From: Fictibacillus fluitans
Lineage (GTDB): Bacteria > Bacillota > Bacilli > Bacillales > Fictibacillaceae
DNA: 64,000 nt
NCBI RefSeq assembly: GCF_030418125.1
Contig: NZ_JAUHTR010000004.1
Coordinates: forward strand, 232,269 to 296,268
Reading direction: 5' to 3'
Positions 1-8,477 of the stretch are shown one piece after another (the stretch's first letter is position 1; every line of letters begins with the position of its first letter). The notes under the pieces were generated by a model. The model did not search any database. It was not told where the DNA came from and saw only the letters and a program-made list of their open reading frames with translations. A program made the translations under genes and the position numbers.

Positions 1-1241
1 TCATATAGCGGCAGCACGTGTGAGAAAAAGGAATTTACAGCCGGGATGGAAAGCTTGGCTGCATTTAAACCATCAAATAATGAAACAATAAACGTAAACA
101 GCAAGCTGATTTGGTAAACCTGTCTTCGTCCTTCAAACAGGCTGTGTGCAAAGCTTAAAACGATAAGCATGATCGCCAGCGGATAAATGGCAGTCAATAC
201 AGGAACAGAAATGGCAATCAGCTCATTTAATCCAAGGTTAGCCGTCAATGCACTGAAAACAGAAAGTGCAACGGCAAGTGCTTTGTATGAAAGCTTTGGA
301 AATACACTTTGGAAATAAGATGAACAAGCTGTTACAAGACCCACACTTGTGGTCAGGCAGGCTACTGTGATCATTAAGCCCAAAAACACATTTCCAAGCG
401 ATCCGAAATAGTAGTTGGCTACTGCGGAAAGAACTTCACCGCCATTGCTCATTTGGCCAAGCTTTGAAACACTTGAAGCTCCCATGTAGGAAAGAGAAGT
501 ATAGACAATCGCAAGAACGGAAGCTGCAATGAGTGCGGCTTTCGCACAGGTAACAGCGATCACCTTCTTGTCGCTGCCCCTTTTTTCTTTAATGGCATTA
601 ATGATGATGATGCCAAAAACAAAAGCAGCAAGTGTGTCCATCGTCAGATAACCTTCCTGAAATCCTTTAAAAAAAGAATTGGTCGCAAACTCTTTGGTCG
701 GAGCCTTGATTGGCCCGATCGGGTGAACAAATGCAGCAATGACCAGAATACCGATAAAGGTCAATTTCAGCGGCGTCAAAATTTTCCCTACAATATCAAC
801 TATCTTTGTAGGATTGAGTGAAAGCAAACAGGTGATAGTAAAAAATACAACCGTAAAAATCAGCAACGGCATATGCCCGGTGTTCTGCGGAAGAAACGGT
901 TTTACACCGATTTCAAATGAAACGCTGCCTGCGCGGGGCAGTGCAAAAAGAGGACCGATCGCAAGGTATAGTACAAATGTATAAATCGCGCTAAACCAGG
1001 GATGAACCCGGTTTCCCATATCGCGCAAATCATTGCTTCCCGAAATACCGAAAGCAAATACCCCAAGCAATGGAACGCCAACACCAGTGATCAAAAAGCC
1101 TGCATTGGCGATCCAGACGTTGGTTCCGGCGCTTTGTCCGAGCATCGCCGGAAAAATAAGATTACCAGCCCCAAAGAAAAGAGCAAATAACATCAGGCCG
1201 ATAACCAATGTATGTGAAGACTGAGTCTTGTTGTTAAACAC
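1..1241 (-). CDS. brnQ: Branched-chain amino acid:cation symporter BrnQ (LIVCS family), C-terminus cut by window edge
   Basis: This reading frame continues off the left edge and is partial. It starts at a GTG (1239-1241) with a GGAGGG ribosome binding site six bases upstream. The protein opens with a short polar stretch and then the LIVCS signature (LMLFALFFGAGNLIFPA, then LGQSAG). Successive hydrophobic helices follow over about 413 visible codons; the family is about 440 residues with 12 membrane helices, so only some 25-30 residues are missing. The family imports leucine, isoleucine and valine with Na+ or H+ at the cytoplasmic membrane. I assign it by the N-terminal signature and helix pattern. 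The window does not show a linked operon partner, and I found no convincing CodY box or T-box upstream. Confidence 0.93.
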   Translation of the reverse strand, partial: MFNNKTQSSHTLVIGLMLFALFFGAGNLIFPAMLGQSAGTNVWIANAGFLITGVGVPLLGVFAFGISGSNDLRDMGNRVHPWFSAIYTFVLYLAIGPLFALPRAGSVSFEIGVKPFLPQNTGHMPLLIFTVVFFTITCLLSLNPTKIVDIVGKILTPLKLTFIGILVIAAFVHPIGPIKAPTKEFATNSFFKGFQEGYLTMDTLAAFVFGIIIINAIKEKRGSDKKVIAVTCAKAALIAASVLAIVYTSLSYMGASSVSKLGQMSNGGEVLSAVANYYFGSLGNVFLGLMITVACLTTSVGLVTACSSYFQSVFPKLSYKALAVALSVFSALTANLGLNELIAISVPVLTAIYPLAIMLIVLSFAHSLFEGRRQVYQISLLFTFIVSLFDGLNAAKLSIPAVNSFFSHVLPLY

Positions 1242-1552
1242 AAATAACCCTCCGAATAAGAATATTGTGAATATTTATACCATGTCGTTTTTTGTCGACC
1301 GAACTGTCGAATACAATATACGATGATAACACGCTCACAGAAGAAATCAAGGGGAAATTGCAAAAAGAATTTAGTAAATTTCAACTTTTCTCTTTTGAAA
1401 GCCTTTTCTATTTAATTCTTAAAGTAATTATAGAAATATGCAAAAAAATTCCTTCGCCAAAAGGAAGAGGAAATATTACACACATTTATAATTTGAGCGT
1501 AATTTGAAGAACAGCAAAAACAGTTCGTTATTACACAGATAAAATAAAAAAA
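1242..1552. other. AT-rich intergenic stretch upstream of brnQ
   Basis: About 310 bases without a convincing gene. It must contain the brnQ promoter (reading leftwards), but I could not place good -35 and -10 boxes. A short imperfect palindrome AATTTAGTAAATT lies at 1368-1380. Its spacing does not match CodY. Nothing else is recognisable. Confidence 0.5.
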
Positions 1553-1575
1553 CACGCCCTTTATGTTAGGCGCGT
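1553..1575 (-). terminator. Probable intrinsic terminator of the 62-aa ORF
   Basis: Read on the minus strand, ACGCGCC and GGGCGT can pair as a six-bp stem with one bulged G, followed by a run of seven T. It overlaps the stop codon of the small ORF. Confidence 0.5.
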
Positions 1576-1754
1576 TCCTTTTTCACTTTATTGTCCTCAG
1601 TCACTTTATTGATACTAAAATCACCAATTGATTGTAGGTTCATGAAGTCTAGTACTTTTGTAAGTAGCTCATTTGTTTCCTTGTTAGACTTTTCAAGCTC
1701 TTTATCAATTTCATTAATGGATTCAAAAGAACTAACTCTTTCCATCATTGCCAT
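1566..1754 (-). CDS. Small hypothetical protein, 62 aa
   Basis: The ORF encodes a 62-residue, highly charged protein (many Glu and Lys, with SNKETNELL) that is probably helical or coiled-coil. It has no signal peptide and no membrane segment. A good ribosome binding site (GGAAAGGGGCGG) lies four bases before the ATG, and a hairpin with a T-run overlaps the stop codon; both argue for a real gene. It could also start at either of two later ATG codons within the first five residues. It stands alone between brnQ and the divergent DUF4405 gene. I do not recognise the family and assign no function. Confidence 0.55.
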   Translation of the reverse strand: MAMMERVSSFESINEIDKELEKSNKETNELLTKVLDFMNLQSIGDFSINKVTEDNKVKKERA

Positions 1755-1800
1755 TTAAACCGCCCCTTTCCGGGTCTTCTTTTATAATCATATCACAGAA

Positions 1801-1830
1801 TAAGCGAGCATCTTGGAACGGAAATCAACC
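1801..1830 (+). repeat. Truncated copy of the Bacillus-type palindromic intergenic repeat (3' end only)
   Basis: The run AAGCGAGCATCTTGGAACG followed by GAAATCAACC matches the right end of the fuller element at 2946-3077 (AAGCGAGCGACCTGGAACG, GAAATTAACC). The left half is missing, so this is a remnant. It lies in the gap before the DUF4405 gene. Confidence 0.7.
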
Positions 1831-1910
1831 ACAGTGTAAAAATCAAATTAAGCTTTTCTTAAGGAAACCCCATTACATTAAAATCAGAAACTATGTACAG
1901 GGGTGTAGAG

Positions 1911-2825
1911 ATGAAGAAGATTAATTTTGTAAAGTTTGCGGTGGATGTCATCATGGCGGTTACGTTTGTGCTTTTGTTTAACAAAAGGGTGTTTGGCGGG
2001 ATGACGTTTCACGAAGTGGCAGGTACAGCCATTGGGGTTGCCTTTTTAACGCATATAGCACTGAATTGGAAGTGGATTAGAAACGTCACGAGTAAACTAT
2101 TTGATAAAAAACTTCCGGGTAAAACGCGTTTCAGTTATGGCTTGAATCTACTGCTGCTTCTTTGCATGGCAACGATTATGATTAGCGGAATTTTTGTATC
2201 AAGGGTGCTTTTTCCAAACGTGAACATAGGAAATGAGGGCTGGTTCAAAATGCTTCACATCTCCTTGTCATTCCTGACTTTGATCATCGTTGGCATCCAT
2301 GTGGGAATGCACTGGAAATGGGTGATCAACGTCTGGAACCAAGTGCTGTCCATAAAGGAACCGAAATCCTGGATGAACTGGGTTTCCAAAGGAGCAATGG
2401 CGGTGGTCTTGGTGTTTGGGCTATTTCAGATTTATGAAACAGGATTTATGGCACGCGCAGCGAGCCCCTTCAGCTTGATCGGAGGAAATGCGTTTGCTGC
2501 AGGGAAAGGAATGGAGAGGGATGATGATGGAGACGGCGGTAAACCTTTTAACCGGCCGTTTCAAAATGAACGGAGCAACGGCACAAATGAGAACAGTGAG
2601 GGACAAGGACCTCTCGATCAGGGTTCATTCCATCATGACCGGCCAGCATTTGGCGGGGAGGACCATAGAGGAAGGGAAGGCTTTGGCGAGCGCGGTCATG
2701 AATTTGGCGGGAAGGTGAGCCCATTGTCCGTCATTGCCACCTATACCGGTATCATGGCCGTGTTCATAATCGCTGCCTACTATTTCACCCAATGGCTCTC
2801 CAGAAGAAAAAGAAAAACCGTATAG
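1911..2825 (+). CDS. DUF4405 / cytochrome b561-like integral membrane protein with acidic Gly/His-rich loop
   Basis: A 304-residue membrane protein. I place the start at the ATG at 1911, preceded by GGGGTG at good spacing; the frame is open 18 bases further upstream but without a ribosome binding site. About four hydrophobic helices span residues 8-25, 33-50, 68-88 and 100-122. They carry conserved-looking histidines (TFHEVAG, THIALNWKW, LHISLS, GIHVGMHWKW) of the kind that hold haem in the DUF4405/b561-like fold. A fifth helix follows, then a roughly 70-residue loop rich in Gly, Asp, Glu, Arg and His (MERDDDGDGGKPF to GERGHEFGG), and a final C-terminal helix. The family is often linked to membrane electron transfer, but haem binding here is inference. 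A strong terminator follows immediately, so it is monocistronic. Confidence 0.8.
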   Translation: MKKINFVKFAVDVIMAVTFVLLFNKRVFGGMTFHEVAGTAIGVAFLTHIALNWKWIRNVTSKLFDKKLPGKTRFSYGLNLLLLLCMATIMISGIFVSRVLFPNVNIGNEGWFKMLHISLSFLTLIIVGIHVGMHWKWVINVWNQVLSIKEPKSWMNWVSKGAMAVVLVFGLFQIYETGFMARAASPFSLIGGNAFAAGKGMERDDDGDGGKPFNRPFQNERSNGTNENSEGQGPLDQGSFHHDRPAFGGEDHRGREGFGERGHEFGGKVSPLSVIATYTGIMAVFIIAAYYFTQWLSRRKRKTV

Positions 2826-2836
2826 AATTAGGCATT

Positions 2837-2873
2837 ATGCCAGGAACACCAACAGAAGGTGCCTGGCATTTTT
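2837..2873 (+). terminator. Intrinsic terminator after the DUF4405 gene
   Basis: The arms ATGCCAGG and CCTGGCAT (with ACACC/GGTG inside) form a long stem ending in TTTTT, 11 bases after the stop codon. Confidence 0.9.
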
Positions 2874-2945
2874 ATATTTGTTATAATTTAGGAAGAAAAG
2901 ATTTGCTGTTATATGAGCACACTTAAAGAATTGCTTCAATGACAA

Positions 2946-3077
2946 GTTGATTGGAGAGCAAGGTGCGAGACTCCAGCAGGAGATGCGGGACAGGTGAGAC
3001 TAAGGAGGCGTTTACGCCGGTAACAGGCTCACCGCCCGCCCTGCGGAAAGCGAGCGACCTGGAACGGAAATTAACCA
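2946..3077 (+). repeat. Bacillus-type palindromic intergenic repeat, near full length
   Basis: A roughly 130-bp imperfect palindrome. It starts GTTGATTGGAGAGCAAGG and ends CTGGAACGGAAATTAAC, so the tips are complementary. Internal pairs include GGTGAG with CTCACC and GCGGGA with CCCTGC. The centre carries a small hairpin, GGCGTTTACGCC plus GGTAA. I recognise this as the type of element dispersed widely in Bacillus-group genomes (established in general, recalled rather than searched). It lies between DUF4405 and alkD. Confidence 0.8.
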
Positions 3078-3122
3078 CATACGAGAACATCTGAGAACAC
3101 GAAAACAATAGGAGGATGACCC

Positions 3123-3797
3123 ATGACCATGACGTACCTGGAAACGCTGCACGAAGAAATCCGCAGCCGCCAAAATCCGGCGGAAGCGGTAAAAATGGCG
3201 GCGTACATGAAAAATAAATTTCCCTTTGCCGGCTTGAAGTCTCCCATTCTAAAAGATGTTATGAAAAACCATGTGAAAATGTACGGCTTGCCTGACATGA
3301 GCGTACCTGGAATCACGAAAGCAAGCTGGAACTATAAAGAAAGGGAAATGCAGTATGTCGGCATGTTTCTCGTGGACAAGATGAAGCAGCATATCCGGGA
3401 GGAAGACCTGAGTGCGCTGGAGCAAACCATAACGAACAAGTCATGGTGGGACTCGGTCGATCATATTGCAAAGCATCACATGGGGTATTACATCCAGACC
3501 TATCAGCACAGAGAAAAAGAATTAGTGGAAAAATGGATTCATTCCCCCAACATGTGGCTGAAGCGGACGGCCATTCTTTACCAGCTTGGCTATAAGCAAG
3601 AGACAGATACCGATATTCTTGCTTATGTGATCCAGCAGGAAAAAGAGAATAAGGAGTTTTTTATCCGGAAAGCGATCGGCTGGGCACTGCGGGAATACGC
3701 AAAAACCAATCCGGACTTTGTCGTGCGGTTTGTAGAGCGTACGGAGCTGCAGCCGTTAAGCCGAAAAGAAGCGCTTAAAAATATACAGCTCACCTGA
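3123..3797 (+). CDS. alkD: DNA alkylation repair glycosylase AlkD
   Basis: This 224-residue HEAT-like repeat protein should remove N3- and N7-alkylated purines (such as 3-methyladenine and 7-methylguanine) from DNA in base-excision repair. It has the length and the key residues of Bacillus cereus AlkD at the same numbers: Trp109 and Asp113 in SWWDSVD, Arg148 in WLKRTA and Trp187 in AIGWAL. Numbering agrees when the first ATG at 3123 is used, which has AGGAGG nine bases upstream, so I keep that start. It is a single gene with no partner nearby. The upstream gap holds a palindromic repeat, and I see no terminator before the next promoter. Confidence 0.95.
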   Translation: MTMTYLETLHEEIRSRQNPAEAVKMAAYMKNKFPFAGLKSPILKDVMKNHVKMYGLPDMSVPGITKASWNYKEREMQYVGMFLVDKMKQHIREEDLSALEQTITNKSWWDSVDHIAKHHMGYYIQTYQHREKELVEKWIHSPNMWLKRTAILYQLGYKQETDTDILAYVIQQEKENKEFFIRKAIGWALREYAKTNPDFVVRFVERTELQPLSRKEALKNIQLT

Positions 3798-3904
3798 TTC
3801 TCCTTGAACGATAACGGCATACAGGATGGAAAAAATTACAACGGAGCAACTTTCGACCTATTGTTTCTCGTAATATAGTTATTTAGTATAACTTATATAA
3901 CACT

Positions 3905-3952
3905 ATTACATATTTTTAACATTGGTTTAATATTTTTCCATTACTGTATTCC
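3905..3952 (+). promoter_or_regulatory. Candidate PhoP (phosphate starvation) box and promoter for the phosphatase fusion gene
   Basis: Three 7-mers ATTACAT (3905), TTAACAT (3916) and TTAATAT (3927) repeat exactly every 11 bp. This matches the known Bacillus PhoP box, TT(A/T/C)ACA-type direct repeats with 11-bp spacing. A weak -10-like TATTCC follows at 3947-3952, which is where an activated promoter would have it. The downstream gene is a phosphodiester-cleaving fusion, which fits the Pho regulon. Regulation itself is inference. Confidence 0.55.
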
Positions 3953-3990
3953 TGTATGCCTAAATACGTTCACAGGAGGAAGCAATCTTT

Positions 3991-6900
3991 ATGAAGATTT
4001 GTTGGAAAAGGAAAATGGCCACATCCACATTGGCCCTGGCACTCGTCACCTCTGCCGTCACCCCTGGTACTGTTACTGCTCTTGGAGAGTTTCACCTGAC
4101 CTCACCCCTGATTCAAACACCCATCAACGAATACACCGCAGAGTTAGCCCCTGGTGTACAAGAAAAACACTACAGCTATGAAAATCAAGAAGGAAAGAAG
4201 ATTGAAAGCTTTGTTGTCGATGTTGACCTTCAGCATCCCGGTGTATCGGTGGAAGCCGGAACACCAAATGACAAGGATGCCTATGGCTTGCAGCCGGTCA
4301 GGGCACAGGCCAAGGCTGCCGATTCAGAGAATCATAAAGTGGTAGCCGCCGTTAATGCCGACTTTTACAATATGGCTACCGGTGAACCGCATGGCGTGAT
4401 CTACAAAGACGGACGAGCCGTTAAAGAAAAGAACATGAACGGCTGGAACTTTTTTGCTATTAAGAAAAATGGTGAAGCGATCATTGGAAACGCTTCCGAA
4501 TACGAAGGAATGAAGAGTGAGCTGAAGGAAGCCCTCGGAGGCAACGCCATCCTGGTAAAAAACAAACAAGTTTATCAAACGCCGCAAACCGGGCAGAACC
4601 TGGAGCCCCGGACGGCTGTTGGAATCAAAGAAGACGGAGATGTATTCTTCACTGTTATTGACGGCCGTCAGGAGCCCTATTCTGCAGGGATCACGATGAA
4701 AGATTTGGCTCAGCTCATGATTGACCTTGGAGCTGTTCAGGCTCTTAACCTGGACGGAGGCGGATCGTCGACGTTTGCCAGCCGGGAGCTTGGCGGAGAT
4801 GAGCTTGAGGTGGATAATCTGCCGTCTGACAGAAACGAAAGAAGTGTCGCCAATACCTGGCTTGTGGCGACCACTGAGCCATCCGACCATATTTTTCAAA
4901 CCGCCCATATCAAGCCTTATGACGCATCCTTTACCCCGGGAAGCGTGATAGATTTTGAAGCAAAAGGAAGGGACAAGTCATTGGCCTCAGCACCGCTTCC
5001 AACAAGCGGTATGACGTGGGAACTGTCTGATCCTGCTTTTGGTGATATTAATGAAAACGGAACATTTACCTCAAACGGCAAAACCGGACAGCTTTCGATT
5101 ATTGCGAAGCATGATGGCAAAGAGGTGGGCCGCAGCCCGATTGAAATTGAAGCACCGGATAAATTATATTTCTCATCGCCTGAATTAACCGTTGGGCGAA
5201 ACAGTAAAACGAAATTGGATCTGGTGGCTGAATTCCATAAAAGAAAACTGAACTGGAATCGAAATGACATCGATTTCGATATTCCCGAGGGAATGGGCAC
5301 CATTGATGAGAAAGGGGTTCTGCATGCGGGCAGCCAAAACGTAAAAGGAACCATTACCGCAACGGTCAAGCACACCGATTTGCAAGCAAAAATCAATGTA
5401 TCGGTTGGACAGCTTCCGGTCATTCTGCACGATTTTGAACAGGGAGCGGATTTCTGGAAGGTTTCTACCGCCAACCGCGGGGAAAAAGGGGCGCTGTCCA
5501 TTTCGCAATACCCACAACCCGTTCGTTTTGGAGACAAAGCACTGAAGTTTGATTTTGACCTGACAAATTCTCAAAGCGGAACAACGCTTGGCGTGTATGC
5601 CGGCCCGGGGACACCAACAGAGATTGAAGGAAATCCAAATGGCATCGGCATGTGGGTGTATGGCACGCCTGAAGCACAGGGGTACTGGCTGAGAATGTAT
5701 CTTGTGGACGGAAATGGCAAGAATCAGACGATTAACCTCACTGAGGAAAGTCCGGGAATCAACTGGACGGGCTGGAAATACATCGAAGCAGAAATTCCTT
5801 CCTCTTTTACAGGGCCATTTAAGCTTTCCGGCTCACAGGCCATCCGTCTGATGTCCACAAAGTCGGGTATTACAGGGCCCATGACAAAAGGAACGCTGTA
5901 TGTGGACAACATCCGCGCGGTATACGGAGAAAAAGTGGACGACCTTTATCCGCCGGTCATTGAATCTGTCAGCACGGAGGATAAAAGCTATACCACAAAA
6001 GGGGTAAATATCACGGCCAAGGTTCATGAATACGAGGAGGACCCTTTTAAGACTGGCATCGATTGGGAAAAAATCCGTGTCATGGTGGATGGAAAGGATT
6101 ATTCAAAGGCTGAAGGGCACTATTCGTTTGACATGGATGGTTCCGTTTCATTAACCGGATACCAGTGGGCGGACGGAACGCACAAAGTCATGTTTATGGT
6201 TCCGGATAAGTTCGGAAATCAGGCCGTCCACACCAGCTATTTTACGGTGGACACGAACGCTCCGAAAGTCGAACTGACCACAGATCAAAAGCAAGCCTAC
6301 CTGGGTGAAGCGTATACTCTTAACTTGAACGTAACGAAAGCCGAGGAGATCACCGGCTCCGCAGTAAAGCTTCAGATGGACAAAAATTTTCCTGTAGAGG
6401 ATGTGGAATTTGCGGACGGATTTTCGGACAGTTCCTCAAGCTATGATGAAGACTCCGGAATACTGACCATCAACCTGAAAAACAGTACGGGTGTAGGAAC
6501 TCTGAATGCGGCAGCCATTCATGTCTCTGTTCCAACGGATCTGAAAGAAGGAAGCGAGATGATGTATGAACTGCTGGAGGGAACCATCAGCTATCAGAAA
6601 CCGGTGGGAGAAGCGTTCAACCCAACGTTCTCTGCCAGACCTGCAAAGGTGCCGGTAAAGGCGGCCTACCAGTTACATGCTGAGCCGATTTTAATTGGAA
6701 AGCCTACAACCTTAACTGTAAAAGACAACAAGGATGCAGCGGTAAGCGGAGCCGATATTTATGCGCTCATTGGCGGCAGCAAGGAACCGGCACATCTTGG
6801 GAAAACAGACGCAAACGGCAAATTGACCGTTGATTCCTTAACAAATGAAGTCAATGCCATCTCGCTTTATACCGTAAAGGATGGAAGGTACTCTTTTCCG

Positions 6901-8097
6901 TTAACGACACAATCCTATCTGCCGCTGGCCAAGGAAGAGGAGATTGAAAACATTCATTCTGCTCCTTCGGCCAATCCGTTAACGGTAAAAACGTTAACCT
7001 GGATGTCGAGCCCGCTTGGGAAAGAAAAGGCTCCATATGTTCAGTACGCAATCAAGGCGGACTATGAAAGACAAGGGGAGGCAGCCTTCCGAAAGCATGC
7101 CGGTATGTTTAAAGACAACGTGTTTAACGGTGAGCTCGACCTGAAGAAAAACGGCATCATCCGCGTCAATACCGTAACACTCAAAGGATTAAAGCCGGGC
7201 ACTCAGTATGTGTATCGAACTGGCAACGGTACAGCCTGGTCCGAACTTCAGGAATTCGAAACCCAGCGGCCGAAGAAAAATTTTGAGTTTGCGGTCCTTG
7301 GGGACACACAGTCGCCTTCAGATCTGAGTCATTTTGACAAAATTCTTGCAGACCTTAATCAGAAAAAGATGCCGTTTATCATCCATGTTGGTGATTTGAT
7401 TGATGAAGCCTCCAAATTCAAACAATGGGTTGATACGTTGGGTGTAGTGAGCAAGTATAAAAACATACAGAGCACTGATATGATTTCCGTGCTGGGTAAT
7501 CATGAATACATGGGAGACAACAAGGCAGACCTGGCCAAATCCATATTAGGACATCCCCAGAATGGGCCACAAGCCGATCAGGGCGGAACCTATTCAGTGG
7601 ACTATAACAATATGCATATCGCTGTTCTTGGCTTTACTTCCGAAAAAGGGGTGCTGGATCAGCAGCTTCAGTGGCTGAAGCAGGATATGAGCAGTACCGA
7701 TAAACCGTGGAAAATTCTTGTGACCCATCAGCCGCCATACTACACGAACCCTTTTGGCGGCAATGAGAACATAAAAGAAAAAATTCCTCCTGTCGCCGAT
7801 GAACTCGGTATCGATATGGTGTTTTCCGGCCACGACCATTCCTATGGACGAACGAAAAAGCTGAAAGCCGGAAAGGAAGACAGCAATGGAACCGTGTATG
7901 TTGTGGCAGGCACGACAGGAAACAAGCATTATGACGCCGTCGCTGATGACAAGTTTGAATATGTGAACATGGAAAATATCGCGATTTCTCTGCAGGCAAA
8001 GGTGGAAAAGGACGTAATGACCATTTCAGCCATCACGTCAGACGGTGAGAAGATTGATGAGTTTACGGTAAAAAATAATGAGTATGAGGGAAAGTGA
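3991..8097 (+). CDS. Secreted phosphodiester glycosidase (NAGPA/DUF2233) fused to a purple-acid-phosphatase-like metallophosphoesterase
   Basis: A 1,368-residue exported protein with a signal peptide at 1-31 (lysine-rich start, hydrophobic core, AVTPGTVTA). Domain 1 (about 60-295) is the NAGPA-type phosphodiester glycosidase fold, with AAVNADFYNM near 117 and NLDGGGSST at 253. The middle (about 300-1000) is a string of Ig-like and carbohydrate-binding-like beta modules, including a FEQG...WKVS jelly-roll near 480-650. A fibronectin-like module (about 990-1090) precedes a C-terminal metallophosphoesterase with all metal motifs: GDTQ near 1105, GDLID 1133, GNHEY 1168, THQPPYY 1244, GHDHS 1279. 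The two hydrolases could act in sequence on a sugar phosphodiester, for example teichoic acid-like polymer, freeing phosphate outside the cell; this is inference. The ribosome binding site AGGAGG is upstream and a terminator follows. The gene stands alone. Confidence 0.9.
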   Translation: MKICWKRKMATSTLALALVTSAVTPGTVTALGEFHLTSPLIQTPINEYTAELAPGVQEKHYSYENQEGKKIESFVVDVDLQHPGVSVEAGTPNDKDAYGLQPVRAQAKAADSENHKVVAAVNADFYNMATGEPHGVIYKDGRAVKEKNMNGWNFFAIKKNGEAIIGNASEYEGMKSELKEALGGNAILVKNKQVYQTPQTGQNLEPRTAVGIKEDGDVFFTVIDGRQEPYSAGITMKDLAQLMIDLGAVQALNLDGGGSSTFASRELGGDELEVDNLPSDRNERSVANTWLVATTEPSDHIFQTAHIKPYDASFTPGSVIDFEAKGRDKSLASAPLPTSGMTWELSDPAFGDINENGTFTSNGKTGQLSIIAKHDGKEVGRSPIEIEAPDKLYFSSPELTVGRNSKTKLDLVAEFHKRKLNWNRNDIDFDIPEGMGTIDEKGVLHAGSQNVKGTITATVKHTDLQAKINVSVGQLPVILHDFEQGADFWKVSTANRGEKGALSISQYPQPVRFGDKALKFDFDLTNSQSGTTLGVYAGPGTPTEIEGNPNGIGMWVYGTPEAQGYWLRMYLVDGNGKNQTINLTEESPGINWTGWKYIEAEIPSSFTGPFKLSGSQAIRLMSTKSGITGPMTKGTLYVDNIRAVYGEKVDDLYPPVIESVSTEDKSYTTKGVNITAKVHEYEEDPFKTGIDWEKIRVMVDGKDYSKAEGHYSFDMDGSVSLTGYQWADGTHKVMFMVPDKFGNQAVHTSYFTVDTNAPKVELTTDQKQAYLGEAYTLNLNVTKAEEITGSAVKLQMDKNFPVEDVEFADGFSDSSSSYDEDSGILTINLKNSTGVGTLNAAAIHVSVPTDLKEGSEMMYELLEGTISYQKPVGEAFNPTFSARPAKVPVKAAYQLHAEPILIGKPTTLTVKDNKDAAVSGADIYALIGGSKEPAHLGKTDANGKLTVDSLTNEVNAISLYTVKDGRYSFPLTTQSYLPLAKEEEIENIHSAPSANPLTVKTLTWMSSPLGKEKAPYVQYAIKADYERQGEAAFRKHAGMFKDNVFNGELDLKKNGIIRVNTVTLKGLKPGTQYVYRTGNGTAWSELQEFETQRPKKNFEFAVLGDTQSPSDLSHFDKILADLNQKKMPFIIHVGDLIDEASKFKQWVDTLGVVSKYKNIQSTDMISVLGNHEYMGDNKADLAKSILGHPQNGPQADQGGTYSVDYNNMHIAVLGFTSEKGVLDQQLQWLKQDMSSTDKPWKILVTHQPPYYTNPFGGNENIKEKIPPVADELGIDMVFSGHDHSYGRTKKLKAGKEDSNGTVYVVAGTTGNKHYDAVADDKFEYVNMENIAISLQAKVEKDVMTISAITSDGEKIDEFTVKNNEYEGK

Positions 8098-8113
8098 CAA
8101 ATTCAAATGAAAG

Positions 8114-8145
8114 AGAAGCCTGATTACTTCGGGCTTCTTTTTTTT
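8114..8145 (+). terminator. Intrinsic terminator after the phosphatase fusion gene
   Basis: The arms AGAAGCC and GGCTTCT are followed by T8. It overlaps the 3' end of the small convergent membrane-protein gene. Confidence 0.9.
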
Positions 8146-8348
8146 GTGAAAATCTGAAAGACGGATTGGAGAAAGAAGAAGGCAATAAGGGTGACGGCTA
8201 CGATCACTTCGATCAGTTCCATAACCTTAAAGGGAGAAAGCTCTATCATGTAGGCGGTCCTCGGGCTGTATCCCTGGACAAGGTCGAGAATATAAGAAAA
8301 GGCTGTCAAAAAAATATACATGAAAACAGTAATTAAAAAAATTTTCAT
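8124..8348 (-). CDS. Small two-helix membrane protein, 74 aa, divergent to the gerA operon
   Basis: The frame is open for 136 codons, but the natural protein probably begins at the ATG at 8348, with AGGAGTG upstream. The extended N-terminus would be antisense to the germination gene start. The 74-residue product has a hydrophobic helix at 2-20 (IFLITVFMYIFLTAFSYIL) and a second at about 46-66 (MELIEVIVAVTLIAFFFLQ), ending in a basic tail KKRSPK. I do not recognise the family. It is divergent from the gerA-type operon with about 130 bases between starts, so a sporulation role is possible but is only inference from position. Confidence 0.6.
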   Translation of the reverse strand: MKIFLITVFMYIFLTAFSYILDLVQGYSPRTAYMIELSPFKVMELIEVIVAVTLIAFFFLQSVFQIFTKKRSPK

Positions 8349-8477
8349 TCCATGATCACACTCCTGGTTGCTAGTGTCTCCAAAGCCAAAAATTTCATGT
8401 TGGGACCATGATTTGGAATAGGGAAAAGTGAGGTCGGAAACGATAAGAAAAGATAGGCAGGAAAGGTGTTGTGCGTT

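Noticed and set aside
1368..1380. AATTTAGTAAATT as a CodY box for brnQ.
   Set aside because: Spacing between the arms is three bases and lacks the central TCNGA of the CodY consensus, so the match is poor.
4324..5574. Several antisense frames of 60-206 codons inside the phosphatase fusion gene.
   Set aside because: They lie antisense within one gene that has continuous domain motifs; none has a ribosome binding site or recognisable domain.
8349..8477. SigG-type promoter for the germination operon (GGAATA ... CGATAAG).
   Set aside because: Spacing and both boxes deviate from the SigG consensus (TGAATA, CATACTA); it may be the right place but the match is too weak to list.
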